From NCBI RefSeq assembly GCF_025370785.1, contig NZ_JAMXFA010000009.1, positions 119,001-183,000 on the forward strand: 64,000 nucleotides of DNA, given 5' to 3'. The notes under the pieces were generated by a model, which saw nothing but the letters and a program-made list of their open reading frames with translations, was not told where the DNA came from and did no database searches. Below are positions 1-8,250 of the stretch, piece by piece (the stretch's first letter is position 1; each line of letters opens with the position of its first letter). The stretch comes from Laspinema olomoucense D3b (GTDB lineage: Bacteria > Cyanobacteriota > Cyanobacteriia > Cyanobacteriales > Laspinemataceae). Both the position numbers and the translations under genes were made by a program.

Positions 1-187
1 ACTCTTCTTTATTGTGCCGCTTATTACCCAATCTGGCAAGGGTTTTATTATTAATTTTAATGTTTAAAGTTTACATTGCACCCTTATTCTCTAAGCAATA
101 GGGATGGAATCCTTTAAGGGCAACCTAGGGAGAAACAAAATTAATGCAAATTTAATGTAAATTAAAAGTAATTTTTTAATTCACAAA

Positions 188-213
188 CGGCTATATCCTG
201 GAGGATATAGCCG
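188..213 (-). terminator. Hairpin downstream of the 447-residue gene
   Basis: A perfect 11-bp stem (CGGCTATATCC paired with GGATATAGCCG) closes a 4-nt loop, and flanking AAA/TTT extends the pairing. It lies about 35 bp past the stop codon of the minus-strand gene that ends at 250. Read on the minus strand it is followed by an AT-rich stretch rather than a clean T run, so it is a probable but not certain intrinsic terminator. The first 180 bases of the window are AT-rich and show no gene. Confidence 0.6.
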
Positions 214-249
214 TTTAGGGTCATGGGAGGGGGCAAAATTCACCCCAGT

Positions 250-1593
250 TCAGGAGGCGAGAAAGCCTTTGGATGCTTTCTTTTTCCCCTTAGATTTGGA
301 TTTGGATTTGTTAACTTCCACGAGGGCCTCTTCAAAGAGTTGGTTTAAGTGCAGGGGAATCGAGGCAGTTTCCGGCAGATGGGGCTCTAAAGGTTTATTA
401 AATTCCTGTAAAAGTGGCCCTAAATCACGGTCCAGTTGAAAATTGGGGCGTTCTAACACCAGTTGCAGTAGACTTTGCAGTTGGGTGGGATACTCCGCAG
501 CGAGTTGCTGCCACACATAAAAATTAATAATGGGGTCTTCCAGATAATGGCGGACCAGGGGTTCGGCTTCGATTAAACTGGGGTCTTCCCGGTTGAGGAG
601 TGCTACAAATTTAGTGTAAGTGGGAATTAACATTTGACCCCACCGGGGATGAGAAAAACAGGTAACCTCTTCGGCTTTTTTAAGGTCATCAGTCAAATGG
701 ACTTTCGGCATGACCATTTTATTGTTTTTATTGCGATCAAAGAATTGGGCGGCTTCTTTGGGGTCTACACCGGCTTCTTCCGCTGCCACCATCAGTTCCT
801 CCATATCAACGCCAGCTTCGGCAGCGACTTCTTCAAGAGACTTGTTTTCATCAATCCCTGCCTCGGCCAGAAGTTTTTTAGTCATGCTTTCTTGCAGTTC
901 GCCAATTTTTTTGTTGAGTTGATATCCGGGAAGACTAAAGCGATCGCCTCCAAAAAAGTCGGTAAATTCTTCATGATATTTCACCACGGATTCCCAAGCT
1001 TCTTCTAATAATTCAGGGGCATCCCCATAAAGGTGATTGTTGTAATTATCTTTAAAATTACCGATCGCCACGGCGAGTTTGGGTTTACCCAGATTCCCCA
1101 GGGCCATATAACTGCCAAAGAACATATAGTGAGAATTGTCCACTGGGGCGATGCGAGTCAGTAAAATATCTCCCGGTTTAATCCGTTCGAGTTGTGCCTG
1201 TTGTGAGGCAGAATTGGCCTTAACCTGATAATGTTTAGCAGTGAGCCAGTTCATCAACTCTAAGCCATCGGGTAAACTTTGGATGGCTTCAAAAACACCC
1301 ATAAAGCTACGTTGCCAACTTTGAATTAAGGCGCGATCGCCTGCTGATAAGTCCGGTTGGGTTTCTAAAAATAAATCAATGGGGGTTTTATCCCCCACCT
1401 TACCCTCTACCGCAAACGAATCAATCCGCATATTGCGTTGACTAATATCGGACCGATCGCGAGAAGAGTGTTCAGCGGCGTAGGTTTCCAAGGCGATCGC
1501 CAACTCTCCCTCGGCATCCATGACAAAATCAATTAATTCCTGCTTGAGTTCCCAAGCGCGATCCACAGTTGCGTCCACAGTTTCTCCCTCCAA
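250..1593 (-). CDS. Conserved protein of unknown function, 447 aa
   Basis: I do not recognise a named domain. The protein is soluble, with no signal peptide or membrane segment, and is acidic over most of its length. Residues about 240-290 contain alternating EAGVD-type segments rich in Ala and Glu, probably helical. The last 20 residues are a basic Lys/Ser/Gly tail (KSKSKSKGKKKASK), which could contact nucleic acid or another acidic partner. ATG start. The gene stands alone: a hairpin follows the stop and a repeat-bearing gap lies upstream. The body resembles conserved proteins of unknown function in cyanobacteria, but that is from general memory and not a match I can verify. Confidence 0.8.
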   Translation of the reverse strand: MEGETVDATVDRAWELKQELIDFVMDAEGELAIALETYAAEHSSRDRSDISQRNMRIDSFAVEGKVGDKTPIDLFLETQPDLSAGDRALIQSWQRSFMGVFEAIQSLPDGLELMNWLTAKHYQVKANSASQQAQLERIKPGDILLTRIAPVDNSHYMFFGSYMALGNLGKPKLAVAIGNFKDNYNNHLYGDAPELLEEAWESVVKYHEEFTDFFGGDRFSLPGYQLNKKIGELQESMTKKLLAEAGIDENKSLEEVAAEAGVDMEELMVAAEEAGVDPKEAAQFFDRNKNNKMVMPKVHLTDDLKKAEEVTCFSHPRWGQMLIPTYTKFVALLNREDPSLIEAEPLVRHYLEDPIINFYVWQQLAAEYPTQLQSLLQLVLERPNFQLDRDLGPLLQEFNKPLEPHLPETASIPLHLNQLFEEALVEVNKSKSKSKGKKKASKGFLAS

Positions 1594-1714
1594 GTTACAC
1601 TGTTCTAAGGTATCGGGACATCAAAGGCGATCGCATCTGTCCTCAGACTGGCTTTTTCCGCAAATCTGGCCCCATTCACCCCAATCCTTCAAAAAAAGCA
1701 TAAAACCACCCGTT

Positions 1715-1740
1715 CGTAGTAACGACTTCAGTCGTTATCC
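1715..1740. repeat. Short palindrome (TAACGAC-TTCA-GTCGTTA type)
   Basis: Seven-bp arms TAACGAC/GTCGTTA flank TTCA, preceded by GTAG. A second copy in the opposite orientation lies at 42733-42757 with the same arms, a CTCAA-type centre and the outer CTAC. This is an intergenic interspersed palindrome. Confidence 0.7.
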
Positions 1741-1775
1741 CTAATTGGGGGGATGCGATCCAAGTTATTGTACTA

Positions 1776-1876
1776 ACCCGGTTTCTGGTTTCTGAGGTTG
1801 AGAAACCGGGGTTCTGTCCACAATTTGGGTGAGGTGGCAAAAGTTATGGTAGAAACCCAGTTTCTGATTCTTTTGC
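1776..1876. repeat. GAAACCGGGTTTCT-type interspersed repeat
   Basis: The stretch carries several copies of the motif AGAAACC(G/C)GG/CCGGTTTCT in both orientations, at about 1776, 1800 and 1850. The same motif recurs at 26149-26163, 30105-30195, 59198-59266 and 63572-63655, always between genes. It fills the gap between the 447-residue gene and the DUF4351 gene (1594-1916), which holds no other feature that I see. Confidence 0.7.
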
Positions 1877-1916
1877 AGTAGAACACCGGAGATTTAACGC
1901 TCTACTGCTATATTAT

Positions 1917-2777
1917 CTACTCCTCGGTTAGTGGAGGCAAAGCTGCTATAAATTCATCTAAGGAAGTCACTTCAATCAGGCGATCGCTTAACTCCTCTAA
2001 TTGCTCCACATTCAACCGTTGCAGAGTTGTTTCTACCAACTCCGGTACTTCTCCAAACCGACGCCGCAGTTGGCGCTGGAGGATCCGCCGTTCTCCTTTT
2101 TCTTGTCCTCGTTCTTCTCCTTGCTCTAAAATAGCTTGGCCCCAGGGAGATTCCAGTAATGCTTGTCTTTCTAAGTCCATAACTTGCTCCACCAGATTGG
2201 TTCCTAATACAAATGTAGCAAAAATTCCCAACAATCGTTGTAAATCTTCGGCGCGTTCTTCATCTTGGAGACGGAGGGAGGCACGGCGTAATATGGTTTC
2301 GCTTGCGCCGCCTTTCATGACGGGTGCTAAGGGCAATAATCCTCGGAGATTGGGTTCAAAGGCGATTTCCACATCGGTTTCCCAGAGGTTAATCACCCGA
2401 TAATCTTGTCTTGCTTTCAGTCCTAAAACTTCGGATTCATAGTGATCCAGAATGGGGGTGTCTCCTTCGGGGGGAAAAATATTGATGAGGACTGGATAGA
2501 CGCGGATGTTATATTTTTCTTCCGCGAGTCCGGCATAGGCGCGAATCCTTCGCGGCATTCGCGGATCGGGACGAAATTGGAATTCGTTGAGGGCGAGTAT
2601 TTCTCCGGTTGTCGGGCTATAGGCTTTGATTAGGGTGTCGGTGTCTCGACTAATCCATTGGAATTCGGAATCGAGGAGGTTTTGGGCTACCATATCGGGT
2701 GTTTGGGTGACCCATTTGACCCATCCATCCGGGGCGAGGGCGATTAGTCTTTTGCTACTAATGTCTGCTTTTCCCAT
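1917..2777 (-). CDS. Rpn-like PD-(D/E)XK nuclease-family protein with DUF4351, 286 aa
   Basis: The N-terminal 200 residues resemble the Rpn/PD-(D/E)XK family often annotated as recombination-promoting nuclease or putative transposase. They contain an acidic segment (SRDTDTLIKAY, about residues 43-53) followed by a strand bearing an E-x-Q pair (LNEFQFRPDPRMPRR, about 63-77). A charged linker rich in Glu, Gln, Gly and Arg (about 215-235) leads to a C-terminal DUF4351 segment (residues about 232-280), recognisable from the QLRRRFGEVP start and the LEELSDRLIEV helix. Such proteins occur in many copies in filamentous cyanobacteria and usually stand alone, as here. Nuclease activity is inferred from the family only. 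ATG start; upstream DNA is AT-rich. Confidence 0.75.
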   Translation of the reverse strand: MGKADISSKRLIALAPDGWVKWVTQTPDMVAQNLLDSEFQWISRDTDTLIKAYSPTTGEILALNEFQFRPDPRMPRRIRAYAGLAEEKYNIRVYPVLINIFPPEGDTPILDHYESEVLGLKARQDYRVINLWETDVEIAFEPNLRGLLPLAPVMKGGASETILRRASLRLQDEERAEDLQRLLGIFATFVLGTNLVEQVMDLERQALLESPWGQAILEQGEERGQEKGERRILQRQLRRRFGEVPELVETTLQRLNVEQLEELSDRLIEVTSLDEFIAALPPLTEE

Positions 2778-2933
2778 ATTTTATTGTGGAAATGTTTCTG
2801 TCTATATTAAATCATGTTTAAGCAAAATATTTTTTTAACTTATGTAAATTTGTAGAATTAGAAATATAGTATTTTGAACCACATTTATTAATTTTGTAAA
2901 ACCCTAAATTTATAAAAATAATATAGTATTTTA

Positions 2934-3104
2934 CTCGTGAGGGGGCTTCAGCCGCGTCACGCTCTTAAGGAGGCTCTGCCTCCAGTGCCGAAGCAAGGGC
3001 TTAATTTGCCTATTATACCTGTCACGGCTCCAACTTTTCACCAGAGGAGGTACAGGCGGCAGAGCCGCCAAGAATGCGTGACGCGGCTGAAGCCCCCTCA
3101 CGAG
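2934..3104. repeat. Long-armed palindromic interspersed element, copy 1
   Basis: Outer arms CTCGTGAGGGGGCTTCAGCC and its complement near 3085-3104 are almost perfect. An inner pair of arms is built on GGAGGCTCTGCCTCC and GGCGGCAGAGCCGCC. Compact copies of about 110 bp occur at 43618-43727 and 54127-54238 with the same outer CTCGTGA/CACGAG ends and the same inner GGAGG/GGCGG modules. This copy is longer because about 60 bp of unrelated sequence sits in its centre. A 15-bp direct repeat of its right end (CACGAGGATAACTT) follows immediately. The rest of the 2778-3150 gap is AT-rich and shows no gene. Confidence 0.8.
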
Positions 3105-3150
3105 GATAACTTCACGAGGATAACTTCAGGAGTGGTATATCAGCGGGGTT

Positions 3151-4113
3151 TTAGAAGTTCCACATCACTTGATTTTCATCGAGTTTGTCGGTAACAATTC
3201 GCCCGATCGCATCTATTTCTTTGACCTCTTCTGCGGATAATTTTACCTCGGCTGCTTTGGCATTATCCGTGGCTTGTTCCTCGTTTCTTGCTCCAACAAT
3301 GGCACAGGTTTGGGGTTGGGCAATTAACCAGGCTAAGGAGAGTTGGGCTAGGGTACAATGATGGCGATCGGCAATGGGACGAAGTTTCTCTAAGGCTTCT
3401 TGAACTCGCGCATAATTTTCTTTGTCCGCAAAGAGTTTATTTTTAGAGCGATGGTCACCTTCGGCAAATTTATGATCCGGTCCAAATTTGCCGGTTAAAA
3501 GTCCTTGGGCGAGGGAAGAATAAGCGATAATTGAAATGTGGTTTTCGAGGCAGTAAGGCATCTGGTCGGTTTCGATTTTTCGCCAGAATAAAGAATAGGG
3601 AGGTTGCAAACTATCAATCTGTCCATATTGCGCTGCTTCTTCCAGTTGGGTGCGGTTAAAGTTGGAGACACCGATGGCGCGAATTTTGCCTTGCTCTTTC
3701 AGTTTTACCATTGCTCCCATCGTTTCGGCAATGGGGACGGTTTCGCCTCCCCAGGTTCCCGAGGGCCAGTGAATTTGATAGAGGTCGATATAGTCGGTTT
3801 TGAGATTTTTTAAGGAGCGATCGCAAGCTTCAATTACTTGGTCATGTTTCAGATGATTTGCAAAAACTTTGGTCGCATAAATGACATTTCCTCGCACATC
3901 GGACAGGGCGGAAGCGACGATTTGTTCGGAATATCCATCTCCATACACTTCCGCTGTATCAAAGGTGGTAATTCCGGCGTTATAGGCAGCGCGCAGGGCT
4001 TGGATGATATCATTATCTTCGATGCCTACCCACATTTTTTTCCCCGCTTGCCAGGTTCCCATAATGATGGGGGTAATTTTTAACTCGGATTTGCCTAATG
4101 TTCTCGTTTCCAT
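3151..4113 (-). CDS. Aldo/keto reductase, 320 aa
   Basis: An NAD(P)H-dependent oxidoreductase of the aldo/keto reductase (TIM-barrel) family. It has the N-terminal GTWQAG segment, the catalytic Asp/Tyr pair in FDTAEVYGDGYSE (residues about 50-62), the catalytic Lys in YATKVF (about 80) and the conserved His in YQIHWPSG (about 115). The SNF motif (GVSNFNRTQLEEA) and the C-terminal cofactor-binding segment (AIVGARNEEQATDNAKA) are both present. The length is normal for the family. Substrate is not predictable; it is closest in style to general stress or aldehyde-reducing members. It is a single gene, divergent from the DUF1802 gene across an 80-bp gap. Confidence 0.9.
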   Translation of the reverse strand: METRTLGKSELKITPIIMGTWQAGKKMWVGIEDNDIIQALRAAYNAGITTFDTAEVYGDGYSEQIVASALSDVRGNVIYATKVFANHLKHDQVIEACDRSLKNLKTDYIDLYQIHWPSGTWGGETVPIAETMGAMVKLKEQGKIRAIGVSNFNRTQLEEAAQYGQIDSLQPPYSLFWRKIETDQMPYCLENHISIIAYSSLAQGLLTGKFGPDHKFAEGDHRSKNKLFADKENYARVQEALEKLRPIADRHHCTLAQLSLAWLIAQPQTCAIVGARNEEQATDNAKAAEVKLSAEEVKEIDAIGRIVTDKLDENQVMWNF

Positions 4114-4196
4114 GTTGATCTCTTAAACTAGAATGAAGACGACTTTTTACGGTGGTCTTTCTTATTTTAACGATTCGTCTCAACCGGGGTGTTTGC

Positions 4197-4808
4197 ATGG
4201 AATTAACGGCTGCTTTGAAGGAATGGGCGATCGCCATTGATGCCTTAGAACAAGGGGAGACTATCCTGTTACTCCGCAAAGGCGGGATTCGGGAAGTGGG
4301 GGGTCGCTTCCAGGTTCCCGAGTCGGAGGTGTTGCTATATCCGACGTTTGAACATCAAAAACCCGAGTTGCTGAAGTCGGACTATGCTGAGAATGTCACC
4401 CCAGTGGCGTCGGGATGGCATCCAGAACGGGTGCAGATTGGCAGTTGGGCTAGGATTACGGATTTGTGGCCGATCGCTGTGGAAACGGAGGAAATTGCCG
4501 CGTCTGTGCAGTCGGCGTTGCAACCGTATCACATTTGGAACGATCGCTTTGTGGGCGATCGCCTCCAGTGGAAACCCCGCCAACCCCTGTATCTGTTGCT
4601 GTTGCGGACCTATCGTCTCGCGGAACCCCGAGAAATTGCTTACTGTGAGGCGTATGGCGGATGTAAGTCATGGATACAGCTAACGGAGGCAGTCGCTACC
4701 GTAGACTCATTCCCAGCGGTGGATGAGGTGGCATACAGCAATTTGCGCGATCGCCTCCGGGAAATTGTGGCAACTCTGACTTATACTGACTCGGGTGATC
4801 GCTCCTGA
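4197..4808 (+). CDS. DUF1802 family protein, 203 aa
   Basis: The protein opens with MELTAALKEWAIAIDALEQG followed by ETILLLRKGGIRE and a YPTFEHQ segment, the signature of DUF1802, a family found mainly in cyanobacteria with no experimentally established function. There is no signal peptide or membrane segment. An in-frame ATG exists 45 bases upstream at 4152, but the extra residues are hydrophobic and unlike the family, so the start at 4197 is preferred. It is transcribed away from the aldo/keto reductase, and the two promoters must share the short gap. Confidence 0.85.
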   Translation: MELTAALKEWAIAIDALEQGETILLLRKGGIREVGGRFQVPESEVLLYPTFEHQKPELLKSDYAENVTPVASGWHPERVQIGSWARITDLWPIAVETEEIAASVQSALQPYHIWNDRFVGDRLQWKPRQPLYLLLLRTYRLAEPREIAYCEAYGGCKSWIQLTEAVATVDSFPAVDEVAYSNLRDRLREIVATLTYTDSGDRS

Positions 4809-5139
4809 TTTCTCCCGGTGCATTTGGTATTAAAATGTCATAGTTCGGGAATTTTGTCCCAGGATGCTGTGGGTAATATCCTGAAACCCTCAAGGCATGA
4901 TTACAGGCGATCGCTATACCACTTGCTGGACTGTCCTACAGTTTTCCTTTATTCTCTGTTTAAATATAAATTCTCCCTAGGATGCTTCCCTAGACTGTCT
5001 GCACTTTTGAGGAAAATTGGCGCAATTGTTAGTATAGGAGTCAGTTAAAAGAGTGACCCAATCGGTTTCCCGTACTGGGGAGAGGGTGAGTAGATTGAGA
5101 GTGTCAAAAATAAATCGACGTTGGTAGTAACACCCCATT
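4809..5139. other. Intergenic stretch without a recognisable gene
   Basis: About 330 bp between the DUF1802 gene and the beta-helix/SLH gene. It contains one HIP1-like site near 4909 and no tRNA, convincing hairpin or repeat that I can identify. The promoter of the downstream gene must lie here. Confidence 0.5.
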
Positions 5140-6780
5140 ATGAAACGTCAATATTCTACCTCTCAATCTTCCACCGTTATGAACACTAAATCTAAGTCTC
5201 GTCGCGCTATCGCCTCTCTTCCCGCCAGTTTAGCTGCCTTATTACTCTGTACAGGTGCTGCAACGGTACTCCCGATCCTGGCACAAGTGAGAAGTGGCCA
5301 GATTCCTATCGCTGCTGCCACCAGTAATGTCCTCTATGTCAATCCCCAACTGGGACGGGATACCAATGCCGGAAGCAGTGAAGCAGCAGCGTATCGCACT
5401 ATCACTTATGCGATGCAAAAAGCTCAAGCAGGTACGGTGATTCAGTTAGCTGCCGGAACTTATAGCAAAGATACCGGCGAATCGTTTCCTCTTCCGGTGA
5501 AATCTGGAGTGACCCTGCGCGGAAATAGCAGCAACAAAGGACAAGGGGTGCTGATTATTGGCGGGGGTACTTATCTAAGTCGCACCTTTGCTAGTCAAAA
5601 TGTCACGGTGAATGCTGCTAATACTAGCACCATTGAAGGGGTAACGATTACGAACCCGAATGCGAGTGGAACTGGGTTATGGATTGAATCGACTAATGCC
5701 GTGGTTCGGAATAGCACGTTCAAAAATAGCCGTCGGGATGGGATTTTCGTCACCGGCAATGCTTCACCGAAAATTGAAAATAACGTGTTTATTGAGAATG
5801 AAGCAAACGGGATTTCCATCGCCCGGGAAGCAGGCGGTGAAGTTCGCGGGAACCTTTTCCAGGATACAGGATTTGGTCTAGCAGTCGGGGGAACTTCCTC
5901 GGTTCTGGTGATTGGGAATACGATTTCCCAGAACGTTGATGGGATAGTGATTTCCAATTCTGCAACTCCTGTCATACGGGAGAATGCGATCGAGGGCAAT
6001 GAACGGGATGGAATTGTGGTCATCTCTTCGGCACGTCCGGACCTGGGAACGGCATCCAGTGAGGGACAGAACCGCATCCGCAATAACGGACGCCATGCGT
6101 TATATAGTGTGTCTTCAGAACTGATTCAGGCGGTGGGGAATGATATCGATCGCGATCGCATTATCGGTTCGATTAACTTTGTTCCCGCCAATGTTCAAAT
6201 CGCCTTTCAAGATGTAGAAGGACATTGGGCGCAAGCGTATATCACTGCTTTGACGAAACAAGGGATTATTGCCGGATTCCCCGACGGCACATTTAAACCG
6301 AACGAACCTGTCACTCGCGCCCAATTTGCGGCGATCGTTACCAAAGCATTTGCACCGGCAGCACAACGGCAGGGAATGGCGTTCCGGGATGTAACCAGCA
6401 GTTTCTGGGGTGCCGATGCGATTTCCGTGGCGTACCGAGGCGGATTCCTGGCAGGGTATCCCGAAGGCGTATTCCGTCCTAACCAAGAAATTCCTAAAGT
6501 CCAGGCGATCGTTGCCTTAGTCAGTGGATTGGGATTACGCACCAATGATACTGCCTCCCTCTCACGCTACAATGATGCCGCACAAATTCCAGACTATGCC
6601 TTGACAGCAGTAGCAGGGGCGACGGAAAATCAACTCGTGGTTAACTATCCCCAAATTGGTCAGTTCAATCCCAATCGGGAAGCAACCCGCGCCGAAGTCG
6701 CCGCCTTTGTCTATCAAGCGTTGGTGAATGCTGGCAAAGCAGAAGCGATTCCCTCTCCTTACTTAGTTGCGACTCCATAG
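5140..6780 (+). CDS. Secreted DUF1565 beta-helix protein with C-terminal SLH domains, 546 aa
   Basis: The first 50 residues contain a basic start and a hydrophobic Ala/Leu stretch ending near LPILAQ, consistent with a Sec signal peptide. Residues about 65-330 form a DUF1565/right-handed parallel beta-helix domain, shown by YVNPQLGRDTNAGS, then repeated rungs of the form G-(I/L)-x-(I/V)-x-x-x-(A/S)-x-P-x-I-x-x-N (pectate-lyase-like fold). Residues about 350-535 hold up to three S-layer homology segments, the first two clear: FQDVEGHWAQAYI with GIIAGFPDGTFKP, and FRDVTSSFWGADAI with GFLAGYPEGVFRP. The likely role is an envelope-anchored surface protein. Lyase catalytic residues are not evident, so enzymatic activity is doubtful. 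A second in-frame ATG (5179) could be used, with only minor effect on the signal peptide. Confidence 0.88.
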   Translation: MKRQYSTSQSSTVMNTKSKSRRAIASLPASLAALLLCTGAATVLPILAQVRSGQIPIAAATSNVLYVNPQLGRDTNAGSSEAAAYRTITYAMQKAQAGTVIQLAAGTYSKDTGESFPLPVKSGVTLRGNSSNKGQGVLIIGGGTYLSRTFASQNVTVNAANTSTIEGVTITNPNASGTGLWIESTNAVVRNSTFKNSRRDGIFVTGNASPKIENNVFIENEANGISIAREAGGEVRGNLFQDTGFGLAVGGTSSVLVIGNTISQNVDGIVISNSATPVIRENAIEGNERDGIVVISSARPDLGTASSEGQNRIRNNGRHALYSVSSELIQAVGNDIDRDRIIGSINFVPANVQIAFQDVEGHWAQAYITALTKQGIIAGFPDGTFKPNEPVTRAQFAAIVTKAFAPAAQRQGMAFRDVTSSFWGADAISVAYRGGFLAGYPEGVFRPNQEIPKVQAIVALVSGLGLRTNDTASLSRYNDAAQIPDYALTAVAGATENQLVVNYPQIGQFNPNREATRAEVAAFVYQALVNAGKAEAIPSPYLVATP

Positions 6781-6860
6781 GTGGCCCTGGGGTCCTCACC
6801 TCACTTTGATTATAATTTCCCCAGAGTTGGGATGCGGCAATGCTGCATCCCGATTCTGAT

Positions 6861-7844
6861 TTATAGGGTACCATAAGTAACGCCTAAGCGTTTGAGCCAT
6901 TTGCGGTAGGCGATCGCCGATTGATCGCACGCTAAATGCACCTCTGCTGTTAAATCCAGAGGCAACCGTTTGGGACGTTGGGATTCTACAATGGGTATAT
7001 CCTGCTGAACAACGGTTTCTTGAAACTGCCGCAACTCTTCCTCGGGAATATCCTGTCCGTAATTCATGGCAATCCACATCCACCCTAAACACATCTCTTC
7101 CTCTAAGGGAGTAATGGTAAAAAATAATCCTAATTTTCCCCCTTGTGCTGCTTTAGCAAAGGATGCGGTTAAAGGACGCCAGATGTGATAATTGTAAGTA
7201 ACTTCACCCCCAACGCCAGTTCCATCCGGGTCCGGTTGCCAAACTTTGAGGTTGTTTAAACTGATACCTTCGGCATCGGTTTTCACTTCATAGTCAGAGA
7301 CTTCCGTATGATTGACATCCCCTAAAAATCCATCATGGACAAAGGGAAAATGTGATACATCAATAAAATTTTCCATTGCCCGCAAGGCACTGGATTCATA
7401 CCGGAAGGGACCGCATAAAAATTTCCGAAAGTTGGCATCTTCCCACTCTAAAAAAGGCGGTATTTTATCCGAAGATGGCGTTGCTTCGGATTCCCCTAAA
7501 TTCACCCAAACTAATCCATAGCGTTCCACACAGGAATAGGCTTTAACCCGCATATTTGGAGGGGGTTTGGGGGTAGAATAGGCGGGAATTAAAACACATT
7601 GACCCTCGGGATTATAGGCGAGCCCGTGATAGGGACAAACCAGGGTATCCCCGCAAACTTTGCCCGCAGAGAGTCTTGCACCCCGGTGTGGACAAATATC
7701 TTGCCATGCCATAATGCGATCGCCCGACTGCCACAGCAGCAGTTCTTCTCCCAATAAGCGCACCGGAGTTATGGTTTCCTCCGGTAAATCACGTACTGCC
7801 GCTACGGGATGCCAATCATTCTTTAAAATCGGATCAATGTTCAT
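6861..7844 (-). CDS. Rieske [2Fe-2S] non-haem iron oxygenase, 327 aa
   Basis: The N-terminal Rieske domain binds a [2Fe-2S] cluster through C51-x-H53 and C70-x2-H73 (CPHRGA ... CPYHGL). The C-terminal catalytic domain contributes mononuclear iron through N159, D162, H165 and H170 in MENFIDVSHFPFVHDG; the Asp bridges the two centres between subunits in this family. The architecture matches single-component oxygenases such as the vanillate O-demethylase/pheophorbide a oxygenase-like group. In cyanobacteria these often act on chlorophyll breakdown products or aromatic compounds, but the substrate here is unknown. No ferredoxin or reductase gene is adjacent. The C terminus is short, and there is no membrane anchor of the plant PaO type. 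Confidence 0.9.
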   Translation of the reverse strand: MNIDPILKNDWHPVAAVRDLPEETITPVRLLGEELLLWQSGDRIMAWQDICPHRGARLSAGKVCGDTLVCPYHGLAYNPEGQCVLIPAYSTPKPPPNMRVKAYSCVERYGLVWVNLGESEATPSSDKIPPFLEWEDANFRKFLCGPFRYESSALRAMENFIDVSHFPFVHDGFLGDVNHTEVSDYEVKTDAEGISLNNLKVWQPDPDGTGVGGEVTYNYHIWRPLTASFAKAAQGGKLGLFFTITPLEEEMCLGWMWIAMNYGQDIPEEELRQFQETVVQQDIPIVESQRPKRLPLDLTAEVHLACDQSAIAYRKWLKRLGVTYGTL

Positions 7845-7992
7845 ACTGAGGAAATTACTAACGGTTAAACCAGGGATAAAATTTGAAAGTTTGATGCTTT
7901 GAGTATAGCATTTTTAGGCAAAATTTACACATTTTTAGACGGCAACCCACCCATATAAATGCAAGTCTCGAATCGCCTTTATATTGGTGGCC

Positions 7993-8241
7993 TATGTTAA
8001 ATATTGCATAACTCCTGTTGAGACCCAATTCGGTTTTTACAATAAAAAACCACACCCTGAAGGGTGGGGCTACACGAACGAAGCCTGCCTACGCAGGCTG
8101 AAGAGTAAAGTAGATCTCTAACAACCGAATTTGGTATCAAAATCCGGTCTACATTTGTGTTTTATGTTAAATATTGCCTAAGTCCTCTTGATACCCAATT
8201 CGGCTTTTACAATAAAAAACCACACCCTTTAGGGTGCGGGG
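7993..8241. repeat. Direct duplication of about 78 bp flanking a hairpin repeat
   Basis: The segments 7993-8070 and 8163-8241 share the same order of words: TATGTTAAATATTGC, then ACCCAATTCGG, TTTTACAATAAAAAACC and ACACCCT. They differ by scattered substitutions, and the copies are offset by 170 bp. Each ends in a small palindrome (ACCCT-GAAG-GGGT type). Between them lies an 18-nt palindrome, AGCCTGC-CTAC-GCAGGCT (8082-8099), which recurs at 48820, 51445 and 63705. The rest of the 7845-8250 gap shows no gene. Confidence 0.75.
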
Positions 8242-8250
8242 CCAAGCCAT

